This document shows, piece after piece, positions 9,501-19,278 of a stretch of 64,000 bases of DNA. The stretch's first letter is position 1. Every line of letters begins with the position of its first letter. The notes beneath the pieces were generated by a model. That model worked only from the letters and a program-made list of their open reading frames with translations. It was not told the origin of the DNA and did not search any database. The translations under genes were made by a program, and so were the position numbers. The stretch comes from Mesostigma viride. Taxonomy: Eukaryota > Streptophyta > Mesostigmatophyceae > Mesostigmatales > Mesostigmataceae. The stretch spans positions 62,001 through 126,000 of the forward strand of contig RPFO01001017.1 in the NCBI GenBank assembly GCA_009746045.1, in the 5' to 3' direction.

Positions 9501-12500
9501 CAACCGGGCGCGGTCCACGGTATCGAGGTGCGCCACTTTGACGGTGTTGAGGTGCCTGCATGGCATGCATGGCTCCTTACATTAACCCCGCAACCAAAGG
9601 GCTGCAAACGCACCCAAGGGCTGCGCGGTTGTCCAGATGGGGAGGGAGGCCACAGGGACGCCCCATAGCATCGACGTCAGCCAGCTGTACGCGGCACCCT
9701 GCAGATGCCAGCACTGTCCATTGCAGAGGCCATGGCGTGTCTGTAACGTGCTCTAGATCTACGCTAGGTGGGTTATGCGCCGGATTCACGTGCGCCCGCT
9801 CAGCTGGCATTCTGGCTGATGTGGCATGCTGGTGCACGCGGCATGACGTGCTGTCGCATGCGTCTATTCTAGTGATCCGAAACACGGGCAACATGCAGAT
9901 ACTGGTGTTAGGCTCCCGCACAGTACCATGAACAGGTACGCTGGCAGGTGTCCACAACGTGCCGCGCGCTGGCAGGTGTCCGCAATGCCTCACACCATCC
10001 GATGGCTTGAAGTACTGTGCAGCGATTCGAATTGGCATAATCTTCTTTAAGTGTTTTAGATATATTTCTGAGGCATTTGCTCATATGGTATCGTGGGATT
10101 GTGTGGCATGCTTTGTTGTTTTCAAAGAGAGACAAATGAGGGAGACCGGAGGGGAATGGTGGAGTGGAATGGCCGGCATTCCCATGTTGCCCATCGTTGA
10201 TTTCCCACCAGGATCACTTGCAACGATTATCCTCTCATCTGCCCCCCATCTTATCATCGGTGCTGTCCTAATTGTCGTATCAGCATCCCACTACGCCCAT
10301 GCAAATAAGGCCCCATCGGTTGTCGCTCCTTTTAAATTCGAAGTCTCGCTCCCTGGTTGCAGCTCCACAAGCCGGCTACGGCTTCCAGGGGCTGTATGAT
10401 TGTGAAGATGTTGTGAAGTGGCACCACTTTGCAACTCCACAAGCCATTGCAGGTCCTGTCGGTGTAGCTTGCTCAGGCACCAATTTGCCCACCCACAACT
10501 CGATGCAAATGGAATGGTCATGTCCATAACTTGCTCACTGGACGCCCCCCCCTGGCTCTCCCCCCGCAGGTGCACGGCATCAGCATCAGGGAGCCCTGGG
10601 TGCTGGCCCACAGTGAACTGCAGTGCGCCATCAAGCACCTCACTCAGGACTACGTGATTGTCAACTTCAAGGGGCAGGTGTGGGTGGCAGAATACCATCA
10701 CAGCTGCTTCCCATACGAGGTGGTGGCCTTGCCAGCTGCAGCAAACAAGCACAGACTGGCACAGGGACATGGCACAGTCGGCATGTAGCAGCAGTGATGC
10801 AAGTGCGACTGCACATTTCCGCCTCCCTGCATTTCCATGATCATAACGACTCGACAAACGCAGATAAGATAACAGCTGGCTCAAGCTACCACGGTCCGGA
10901 TGCTTCCACATTTCTGGCCTGCGCTGGTTGTCTCCTTGATATGCCACTTTGAGCCACGCACAGACTTGCATCACCTCGGACGTCCTCACGCAGGTAGGAG
11001 CCCAGCTAGCTTGATGTGGAAGCATCACATGGTCGCAGCAGCGGTGCAGACAGCGGCTGGTTGTCTCGTTGATGTCACCGGAGGGCTGACCCTTTGATAG
11101 CCTGGGTAATCCCCAAGTGTTTCTGAGCGCTTTGTCGCTCCCTGTCAGGTTACCCATGGCTTAGGGAGCTTGTCACCCCTTCCTGTCCCTTCCTTCCCAT
11201 CGCTATATATCCGAGGGGGGTATCCCTTCCTTCCCATCGCTATATATCCGAGGGGGCTATCCCTTCCTTCCCACCGCTATATATCCGAGGGGGCTATCCC
11301 TTCCTTCCCACCGCTATATATCCGAGGGGGCTATCCCTTCCTTCCCATCGCTATATATCCGAGGGGGCTATCCCTTCCTTCCCATCGCTATATATCCGAG
11401 GGGGTATCCCTTCCTTCCCACCGCTATATATCCGAGGGGGCTATCCCTTCCTTCCCACCGCTATATATCCGAGGGGGCTATCCCTTCCTTCCCATCGCTA
11501 TATATCCGAGGGGGCTATCCCTTCCTTCCCACCGCTATATATCCGAGGGGGCTATCCCTTCCTTCCCACCGCTATATATCCGAGGGGGCTATCCCTTCCT
11601 TCCCATCGCTATATATCCGAGGGGGCTATCCCTTCCTTCCCATCGCTATATATCCGAGGGGGCTATCCCTTCCTTCCCATCGCTATATATCCGAGGGGGC
11701 TATCCCTTCCTTCCCACCGCTATATATCCGAGGGGGCTATCCCTTCCTTCCCATCGCTATATATCCGAGGGGGGTATCCCTTCCTTCCCATCGCTATATA
11801 TCCGAGGGGGGTATCCCTTCCTTCCCATCGCTATATATCCGAGGGGGGTATCCCTTCCTTCCCATCGCTATATATCCGAGGGGGGTGTCCCCCCAAAGTA
11901 ACCCCCTCCAAAACCACCTTGGACCTTTCCCGCCCTGCAGCTTCGGACACTATAATTCTTTTCCCCCTATATAATCCCCTCCTATTGCCCTGGCATGCCC
12001 TGGCCCGCAGGTTGGGACCAGCTGCGAGCTGGACGAAGACCTGTGCTACTCGCTGGGCCCGGCGCATCAGGCCACCAACTTGAACCGATCGGGGCCGCGT
12101 GTCAATGTCATGTCCAACCACCCGCTGCTGGGCACCTACAACCTGATGGCCGAAGGTACGCGCGCGGCGGCATGCCCTCCTCGCTAACCAGGATCGTTCG
12201 CGGGGTGACATGTGCGCATCGACGAAGGTGTTTTGCCCAAAACGTACCCCCTGCATCGACAAAGGTGTTTTGCCCAAAACGTACCCCCTGCATCGACAAA
12301 GGTGTTTTGCCCAAAACGTACCCCCTGCATCGACAAAGGTGTTTTGCCCAAAACGTACCCCCTGCATCGACAAAGGTGTTTTGCCCAAAACGTACCCCCT
12401 GCATCGACAAAGGTGTTTTGCCCAAAACGTACCCCCGGCATCGACAAAGGTGTTTTGCCCATAACGTACCCCCTGCATCGACAAAGGTGTTTTGCCCAAA

Positions 12501-15500
12501 ACGTACCCCCTGCATCGACAAAGGTGTTTTGCCCCAAACGTACCCCCGCCGTGGCTCTATCCTGCACCTGCGGTACCAAGCGCATTATGTGCGTGCGTTG
12601 TGCCCCTGTTCCCAGTCACGCGCGCGACCCTTTCTCGTTCCCCTACGGTTGCCTGACCGACCAGTTGAGGGCGTCTGGAGCCTTCAGGTCCTTAATAGCC
12701 TCTAAATCTCCTTCGCCCATGAAAGCCTTTGAAGCCTCTAAAGCCCTTTCGGCCTCTAAAGCCTTTAAGGCCAGAAAGCCCCCAGGCGGAGGTTGTAATG
12801 TGTTGGTTAGGTACTTTCTGGGGTCTCAGTTTTCAGCCTGACGTGCTATGTATCCTGTCGTCCTCACTATATGCTGTCGTTATCCTGGTTTGCCTATTTC
12901 TCATGTTTAGCATGCGCTCCTTGTGTCATAAACTTGATCTATCTAGCCGTGCCTGCATGCCTGCTCTTCTCTGTGTGGGTGTGGGTAACTGCAAACAATG
13001 CTGCTTGTAAATGCTCTGACCAATGATCCATGATGCTCATGCCGATTAACGTTGTTATGGGTTTGACCTTGTGCCGGGTGGTCCATCGGGTCATTGGAAC
13101 ACTTGGCATCCACTGGGGCGCCATGCACCGACTGGGGATGCCCCGGCTTCGAACGGACGGAAATAACAACCCTCCAGGATGGCACATGGATGGCACCGGA
13201 GAGGTGCGTCCTTATGTATGAATGCCTAGTATCTACACTACTATTACTATGGAAATAGATACAGGTATTCAAGGCGCTTGTAAATAACAACCCTCCAGGA
13301 TGGCACACGGATGACGTCAGAGAGGTGCGCCTCCCTTTGCATCCGTTTTATACGTGTCCAAGTTGCTAGTTGGGTTGTGTAGCTGTCCCTTGTTACTAGG
13401 ACTCCTAGTTCACACTTCACTTGTTGCGGTCTCATAACTTCATACTACTATAAGATATTTATTCTGATTGAAATAATCATACCAAAACGTTTCCGCGTGC
13501 CTTTTGTCACCATCTGGTCACGCACACCACTACTACCACCGCCGTTGCACTGGCCGCGCTGCCACCAGACAGTTAATTAATATGCTGGTAATCATGCCAC
13601 CAGACAGTTAATTACTATGCTAGTAATCATGCCACCAGACAGTGAATTAATATGCTAGTAATCATGCCACCAGACAGTTAATTAATATGCTAGTAATCAT
13701 GCCACCAGACAGTTAATTAATATGCTGGCAATCATCACAAGTTTTACTAGCTTTTCTACTATACAGCTTTCCTACCACCATCTTTCTACTGGTATAGATG
13801 CTGCTGGGGTGTCATTTACTGCGATATCTGGATCATTTGTTTTTGGTTTATCCCTGATTAATTTCACCGCTAACGAGGACACCTTCCTCCCGTGACTAAC
13901 ACAGCTGCACCACTGCATTGGGATAGCGTTGTTTGCCCCCATCCAGGCGTGCACTCACGGCATTTTTGACGTGGTGCAGGCGCAGCCACCCCGCGGGAAC
14001 ACCGGGTTCAGCATCGCGCGAGAGGTTATAAATAGCCTGCCCAAGGAGAGGCTGGACTACTGGAAGAGGTGAGCTGTGCTGTATGCCCTTCTCAAGTGCG
14101 CGTGCTGCCCTTTGGGCTCACTGGTTGCGAGCGCTCATAAGGTTTCGGCATGAGTGACACGTTCGAGCATAAGGTTTGGGCATGAGTGACACGTTCAAGC
14201 ATAAGGCGTGGGCATGAATGACACGTTCGAGCATAAGATTTGGGCATGAGTGACACGTTCGAGCATAAGGTTTGGGCATGAGTGACACGTTGGAGCATGG
14301 AACTATCGAGCAGCTCAAAATCTCGTGTGTGTTTTTACAACGCACGCAGCGATCATGATCCACTGAATAATGATTACATCTGCGAGGCAGACCCACTGCA
14401 GATGATGCGCAGAGGATAAGGGCATGGCACACGCAGCCCGTGCCGTTGCTTACTTTGCTGTCCATGACAAAACGCCATGCTCAAGCCGCAGTTCATACAC
14501 ATACGCACATACACACATACATACATACGGCCTGCGCTCGTTGTCTCCTTGATATATACGGCCACCCGCCCGCCCGCCCACACGTCCGTCCGTCCGTCCG
14601 TCCGTCCGTCCACGTGTCCATTCGTCCATCCATCAACGTATTTAATTGAACAATTGCGGGAAAGCAGTTGGGCTGGACAGTGCGCCTTGGTTCTATGTGG
14701 CATGGTTTAAAAAACATGCACAACACCTCCGCAGCATGGTGTTGTGCATGTGCCGTCATGCATGGCGATGCCAAGTTGTTTCACTTTCGCTCCGATGCCT
14801 CCGTGTACGATGTTCTTTCTAGTCCGCTTTATGTTATGGTAGCATACGTTGCCTTGCTCGACACTAGAGTTTTAGTCAAGGTTGGTATGGAACCACCTAG
14901 CCTTCAAACCAGCATTGCTGGTCTCCCCTCTTAGCTATGAAAGAAAGTGGTACCATATCGCCACATGCACAATGACCTGGCGTCCACCCCAAGGGGGCCG
15001 ATGGGTGGGGTGCTGCCTGGGGGGTTGCAAAGCTGAGGGTGACTCTGGGTGTGGATTGCAGCTGGATATGCAGCGTAGATTGTAACATAAGGATCGATCG
15101 GGTGACATCCTTTTACACGCCTTAGGCTCTGCATGCCTGACACATGCCAGTATTAGTCAAATCGCTTAAACTTGATAGCGAAACAAAGCTTAATTGTAGA
15201 GAGGGTGAGGGATAATGGGAGGGAGTAGAGGGGCACGTGTGGTTTACATGCGGTTTGAATGCATTGTATATTGTCCTTAAGAAAGTTGGTAATCTCCGTA
15301 CAGCCAATTCGATCGGTACATGTGTTAAAATCCACTCGGGTATGATTCTGGCTAGCTTGCCTACATTCAAATGACGGCCTGACCAAAGTTGAAGCTTCTA
15401 CTGGCAGCCGTTGCCCCTGCCGCCCGGTGCTTGCTACTTACACGTCCTCTTCATTTCTGTCGTGGCTTATGCATGTGTATGGCAGGATCTGGTGGCAATC

Positions 15501-15879
15501 AACCGCATACGACAAGCTGAAGAACGTCACCTTCCCCCTCATCGTGGAGCATCCGATCACAGGGGAGCTCATAATTTATGTGCACAACTATGTAGTTTTT
15601 GGCATCGATATGGATACACCTTCGGGGCGGATGTTTGAACCTGGGGAGAGCAAGGGGTTTCAGAACGAGCTGGACACGTCCCTCACCGCACATTCTTTCA
15701 ACATGTCCTGGGAGACGGGCGATGTTGCCTTTGTGGATAACTTCTTCCTGTTGCACAAGTCCTGGCCACAAAGTGCAGAGAGCCCCGATTTAGGGCTTCG
15801 GGTGGTACGTAAAACAACATGCAATTGCCTTCTTCCACCTTTCTTGCCACATAATGTGCAGGTTGGTGGCGGACAGTAA
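6565..15879 (+). CDS. Signal-anchored TauD/TfdA-family 2-oxoglutarate dioxygenase
   Basis: Proposed exons: 6565-6981, 9438-9551 (or ending 9527), 10570-10677, 12011-12155, 13947-14068, 15486-15804, 15862-15879. Exon 1 has a hydrophobic signal anchor (residues about 19-38) and a Cys-rich region with eleven or so Cys. Exons 2-3 give the TauD start (HGISIREP… VIVNFKGQ). Exon 5 gives RGNTGFSIAREVINSLP. Exon 6 gives FPLIVEHPITGELIIYVHN, then WETGDVAFVDNFFLLHKSW with the distal metal His, then GLRV. The family is Fe(II)/2-oxoglutarate oxygenases; the substrate is unknown. The exon 4 to exon 5 phases do not match, and the expected HxD metal motif is not seen, so a small exon between 12156 and 13946 is probably missing from this model. 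Joining exon 1 to the rest is inference from compatible phase. All long introns carry minisatellites. Confidence 0.72.
7095..7491 (+). mobile_element. 5'-truncated non-LTR element in dioxygenase intron 1
   Basis: The insert is flanked by a perfect 14-bp duplication, ATATATACTACCCG, at 7081-7094 and 7492-7505. It carries the last about 85 codons of a retroelement polyprotein (VVPFVLEEFGAMGPL … LRRTRADF, stop at 7352-7354) and a 3' UTR ending in CTGCTGTAAGTAATTATA and an AT-rich tail. The same 3' terminus recurs at 52895-52935 and, inverted, at 19110-19165. Without the insert the intron reads straight through. Confidence 0.82.
7506..8235. other. Intron 1 sequence between insert and minisatellite
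   Basis: No exon was recognised. A run of imperfect repeats built on GCACAAGCCTGCCTTA lies at about 7900-8005, followed by a doubled GTCACTGTACGACAGTGT near 8020-8060. Confidence 0.4.
8236..9160 (+). repeat. 69-bp minisatellite, about 13 copies
   Basis: The unit starts GGGGTCGCCTGGCCCAG and ends CACCCCTATAGTAC. The period is exactly 69 bp, so a 23-residue repeat stays open in one frame, but nothing indicates translation. Copies differ by one to three bases. The penultimate junction has a 4-bp insertion (at about 9115). It lies in intron 1 of the dioxygenase gene. Confidence 0.92.
10815..10942 (+). repeat. Dispersed short repeat (copy 1)
   Basis: About 125 bp, similar to 29488-29622. They share ACGACTCGA, GATAACRGC, GGCTCRAGCTACC, GGTCCGGAT and a final GCCTGCGCTGGTTGTCTC followed by CTTGATATG. 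GGCTCGAGCTACC is not far from a pol III B-box. It is possibly a SINE; a partial copy of its middle is at 40448-40498. It lies in dioxygenase intron 3. Confidence 0.6.
11009..11083 (+). repeat. Diverged partial copy of the dispersed short repeat
   Basis: It ends in GGCTGGTTGTCTCGTTGATG, matching the 3' end of the repeats at 10815 and 29488. The remainder is only loosely alignable. Confidence 0.4.
11195..11890 (+). repeat. 37-bp minisatellite, about 19 copies
   Basis: The unit is CGCTATATATCCGAGGGGGC plus TATCCCTTCCTTCCCAT or a CAC variant. The period is 37 bp with occasional one-base changes in the G run. It fills the end of intron 3, ending about 120 bp before the acceptor of exon 4 (12010). 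Confidence 0.92.
12213..12546 (+). repeat. Second, unrelated 37-bp minisatellite, 9 copies
   Basis: The unit is CATCGACAAAGGTGTTTTGC plus CCAAAACGTACCCCCTG, period 37 bp. It begins 57 bp after the donor of exon 4. The first unit has GACGAAGGTG, resembling the exon end GCCGAAG|GTACG. It shares its period but not its sequence with the array on the other side of exon 4. Confidence 0.92.
12547..13560. other. Intron 4, no exon recognised
   Basis: The stretch contains a CCTTTAAGGCC-type imperfect repeat (12690-12785). A duplicated segment, AAATAACAACCCTCCAGGAT followed by GGCACA, is present at 13160-13190 and 13281-13307. The missing metal-binding exon of the dioxygenase may be hidden in this intron. 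Confidence 0.35.
13561..13735 (+). repeat. 35-bp minisatellite, 5 copies
   Basis: The unit GCCACCAGACAGTTAATTAA plus TATGCTAGTAATCAT has a strict 35-bp period at 13561, 13596, 13631, 13666 and 13701. It lies in dioxygenase intron 4. Confidence 0.9.
14135..14300 (+). repeat. 32-bp minisatellite, about 5 copies
   Basis: The unit is CGAGCATAAGGTTTGGGCAT plus GAGTGACACGTT, period 32 bp. It lies in dioxygenase intron 5, about 65 bp after the exon 5 donor. Confidence 0.88.
14300..15485. other. Intron 5 remainder
   Basis: No exon is seen. It contains a (CGCC)n/(CGTC)n microsatellite at 14560-14622 preceded by GGCCTGCGCTCGTTGTCTCC, a fragment of the dispersed short repeat. Confidence 0.45.
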
Positions 15880-15891
15880 CTGGATGCTAGT

Positions 15892-15896
15892 TGTAA
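15892..15896 (+). terminator. TGTAA polyadenylation-like signal
   Basis: TGTAA lies 12 nt after the dioxygenase stop codon. TGTAA is the usual poly(A) signal of chlorophyte algae; a single occurrence is weak evidence. Confidence 0.4.
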
Positions 15897-16257
15897 GAAC
15901 ACCCAAGAGCCAATGTCTGTTGGTACAAGCATCTACCTATAAATATATTCAGAAGAGACTGGGTAATTAATTTTACTGCCGCTTTAAATTTCAAGATCTA
16001 CGATAATCCTGACAGACACGATGTGTTTCTTCAGGATGAATGTAGTCACGTGCAGTAGATGAACAAGTACAAAATCGTTCTGATGTGTGGTTCTAAAGCG
16101 ACGAAGGGTGTCAGTGCAAGGGCAAGTGGTATTCTCTGCACTTTTCGATGCCGTCAACCTTGAAATAGTTGATGCTATCACAAAGTGCAGGTACAATTTT
16201 GAAATAATAATGTAGATCATCCTGTAACAATATCAAGTCAGACAGTTTGTAATATTA

Positions 16258-16395
16258 TATATTCATTAAGAATGATAAATTGCGGTGGTGAGATTGGCAA
16301 TCAACATAAGGAAAACCCCCGAAAAGAAGAAGAACCCTGAAGAAATAGTAATCTGACACGGACATCCAAGGATCACGCCAGCTGCATAAGGTACA
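16258..16395 (+). mobile_element. Partial copy of the foldback element of 52.6-52.9 kb
   Basis: It matches the reverse complement of 52726-52860: TTCATTAAGAATGATAAATT, GAGATTGGCA, CATAAGGAAAACCCC, GAAGAACCCTGAAGAAAT and the internal GACATCCAAGGATCACGCCA. Only one terminal arm plus the loop is present; the second arm is missing. Confidence 0.75.
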
Positions 16396-17052
16396 ACTAA
16401 CTACATCACAAAACTACGACACGCAGCCACATCGCTGCCGGCCCACCATGCAGGCCTGGGAGGGATCTATAGGCCTGGCAAGGGGGAAGCCGGTATACTG
16501 GAGGGGGGCGGTCATCCACGTTGACCACAAGCCCTGGCAGGCCCCTCCTGCCACCTAGACTAGGGAATATATACCAGTAGTGTAGATTAGTCATGCAGGC
16601 TTAGCCTAGCATGTGGCCCACGCGCATGTGCGCCCATAATGGCCCCCATTGATGATGCCTTCAGCATTTAGCCAAGCCATGCCTATAATGGGACCCCCAT
16701 GGATTTTGCATTAAGAATTTAGCCATGCTTTGCCTATGCAGAGAGATGCTAGCTCTCTGTTGAGAAGCCATGCCCTAGCTCTTGTATAGCCATGATGATC
16801 TTCCCCCACATGACATGCTCCCCCTGATGGACGGAGGCCAGCCACGAGCCACGAGCTGCGAGCCACGAGCCATGAGCCACGAGGTAGCCATGGCTGACGG
16901 TGGAGCTCATAACTTTCACGTTTCAGCACCGAATTTAGCCGTGAATATCACAATCGACGCGTCTTTCTACGGCGCACATGCTGATATAATTTTCCACATC
17001 TGATATAATAATCAGAAGAAATCAGAATTCTGCAGCTATTACGCAATATACG
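16396..17052. other. 5' flank / leader of retroelement copy A, with an older 3' UTR piece
   Basis: 16440-16560 contains the end of an ORF1-like frame (CCGGTATACTGGAGGG followed by GTTGACCACAAGCCCTGGCA, as in the 3' ends of the copies below). 16730-16830 matches their 3' UTR (GCAGAGAG…TTGTATAGCCATGATGATCT). So an additional ORF1-end fragment lies upstream of copy A. Confidence 0.5.
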
Positions 17053-18471
17053 ATGAGCAAACGCCCATCGACGCAACGCAGCCTGACGGCTGCGCTCGGC
17101 AATGAAAATACGTCTGCAGCTCCGGCTGCAGCTTCGCCCTCAAGCCCGGCAGGCAGCGGTGACACTAGTCGCGCACTGGTGGTCGCCCAGCACCCTCCCG
17201 GGCTTCATGCCTCGCCCTCAGCCTCGCCTGAGCCCAAAGGCGCAGCCGCCCAACCGAACCGAGCTGGTCTGAGCGCGACTTTGACGTCGACGGGTTATTT
17301 TCCAACTTCGACGACGCCAGACCCAGCTATTTCGACATGCCACCCATCAGGTTACTGGAGCTCGTGTTTTATGGGTTACACGCCTCCATTTTCGACCTGT
17401 GCCAACGCCTTCAAAGCCTTAGTCGCCTCCGCACTGGACCAAGCTGACGGCAGGTTTTCTCACCGACCTGAGAACCTGACCCACTGGTCTCGCCCCCGTC
17501 TTCAGCTCGCCGCCCTCTTTTCCCTCCTTCAGCGCTCTGCCGCGGACCTCTGGGCCCCCTCCCCCCGCTTGACCGAATCCACCTTCCTCCTCCACCTCCA
17601 AGAAGCCATCTCACAGCACGTGACGCCCCTAACTGCAGATGTGGCAGCTGTGGGTCGCACGCTGGCTGCTGAGCTCCCCACCATCCCCACCACCACCGCC
17701 ACCCTCCTCGCCTCCACCCCCCCCCGCGCCCTCCGCCTCCACCGACTCCATCACCGCCCAGCTCCGCGACATCGACCAGCGTCTTAAGGATAATGCCATC
17801 GCTATCGAGGTCCTGCAGAACACCGCAGGCCTCACCGCCCAAGCGGTGAAGGACATTGCCGCCAAGCCAGCCCCGGCTGCCAGGCCTGCATGGCCGGCGA
17901 TGCTCCTCCCATCACGACCTGGGCGGATATGCTTAAGCAGCACACCACCTCCACCACCTCGATCCGCCGTCGCAGCCCAGCTCCAGCGGCAGACACTTGA
18001 CCTCCGCGAGGAGGCCGAGCTTGCCAAGCGCAGCCTAAACGTCATTGTCAGGAACTTCGACATGGAGGAAGGTGAGAATTCCGAAAAGCTTACCCGTGCG
18101 TTTGAGAGAGAAATCCTTGGTCGCATGGGCCTGAATGGATCGAGCTGGTCGCCCACCGCCTTCCCCGCGCGCGGGGTAAGGCCGGGGCGCCCCCGCTCCT
18201 TCTCACCTTTCAGAACCCGGCGGACAAGATTTCTTTCCTCGGCAGACGCCGCAAGCAGCTCGAGAAGACTCACTTCACCCTTGACGACGACTTGACCCTG
18301 GCGCAGCAACAACGTACGGCGACGGGAGCTATGGCCGACCTACCTCAAGCTCCGGCAGACCAAGGCGGGCCCGGGCAGCCGGTGTACTGGAAGGGGGCGG
18401 CCATCTACGTCGGCCACAAGCCCTGGCATGCGACCCCCGCGGCCCCAACGACTCCAGACGCCCCAGCTTAG
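17053..18471 (+). pseudogene. Non-LTR ORF1 protein, copy A, frameshifted
   Basis: The Met frame (MSKRPSTQRSLTAALGNE…) is rich in Ala, Ser and Pro. After frame changes near 17700 and 18180 it continues as a predicted coiled coil (ITAQLRDIDQRLKDNAIAIE), then QTLDLREEAELAKRSLNVIV, and ends TLDDDLTLAQQQ … IYVGHKPWHATP, with the stop at 18469-18471. The order coiled coil, RNA-binding-like core, basic C-terminus resembles LINE-1-type ORF1 nucleic-acid chaperones. At least two indels break the frame, so it is not expected to make full protein. Copies B, C and D in this window share the C-terminal signature. Confidence 0.72.
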
Positions 18472-18917
18472 TAGGGGAACACAGCAGTAGTAGTGTAGAA
18501 TAGATAGACCGTGGCCATGTACATGTACGCCTCCTCCTACAGGCACTACACCAGCTGACTCACGAGCATTTATTAACCATGTACATGTGTGCCTATGATG
18601 TGCCACACCCCAGATGCTGCCTAGCTTTATTTAGTTCAGCTGTGCCCATGCAGAGAGCTGCTCTCTCGGCTGAGAGCCACGCTTTAGCTTTTGTATAGCA
18701 ACGATGATCTTCCCCACCTATGACGGGCTCCCCTTCGCTGGGAGTTGCCCGAGACTCTGGGTGGTGCAGGTGCCCTAGTGCACCTAGAGCAAGTGTTGTT
18801 TAGATTCCCACCCTTGCAGGAAGTAGCTCAGAATGTATTATAGGCCATATGCCCCTTCTCAAGGGCTGTGTGCTACAGATACTCCCAACAGAGTTATGTT
18901 CCTAATTAATTAATGCT
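18472..18917 (+). mobile_element. 3' UTR of retroelement copy A
   Basis: It follows the ORF1 stop, contains CATGCAGAGAG and TTTTGTATAGC blocks, then the tail TGCACCTAGAGCA … CCCTTGCAGGAAGTAGC … ATATGCCCCTTCTC … CCCAACAGAGTTATGTTCC and ends in AATTAATTAAT. The same tail occurs at six or more places in the window. Confidence 0.7.
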
Positions 18918-19100
18918 CCCCCTTAGCTGGGCATAGCGTGATAGATAATGAGGGTGCAGGTGCCCTGGTGCACCTAGAGCACGGGTAGCTTACATTCCCA
19001 CCCTTGCAGGATGTAGCCCAGAATGTATTAAAAGCCATATGCCCCTTCTCAGGGATATGTGCTACATGTACTCCCAACCGGAAGTTATGTTCCTAATTAA
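18918..19100 (+). mobile_element. Second 3' tail copy directly adjoining
   Basis: It repeats the tail of 18770-18917 (GTGCAGGTGCCCTGGTGCAC … CTTGCAGGATGTAGC … CCCAACCGGAAGTTATGTTCC) and ends in TTAATTAATTAAT. It is either a separate 5'-truncated insertion or a tandem tail duplication. Confidence 0.7.
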
Positions 19101-19109
19101 TTAATTAAT

Positions 19110-19165
19110 AGGCCTGGGAGGGATTATATATTAAAAATTATAATTACTTACAGAAAAGTGAAGGC
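19110..19165 (-). repeat. Inverted copy of the CTGTAAGTAATTATA retro-tail
   Basis: On the minus strand it reads GGGTGCCTTCACTTTTCTGT followed by AAGTAATTATAATTTTTAAT. This matches 52884-52925 and the 3' end of the insert at 7095-7491. Confidence 0.6.
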
Positions 19166-19278
19166 ACCCAAACATAAGGGATTATTAATTAATTAATTAA
19201 TAGACACGTGACTGCGTCACGTGAGCATAAGCCCTCAGTGGGAGCGGAACATGGGATGGAATGGATGGTATAAGCTAT

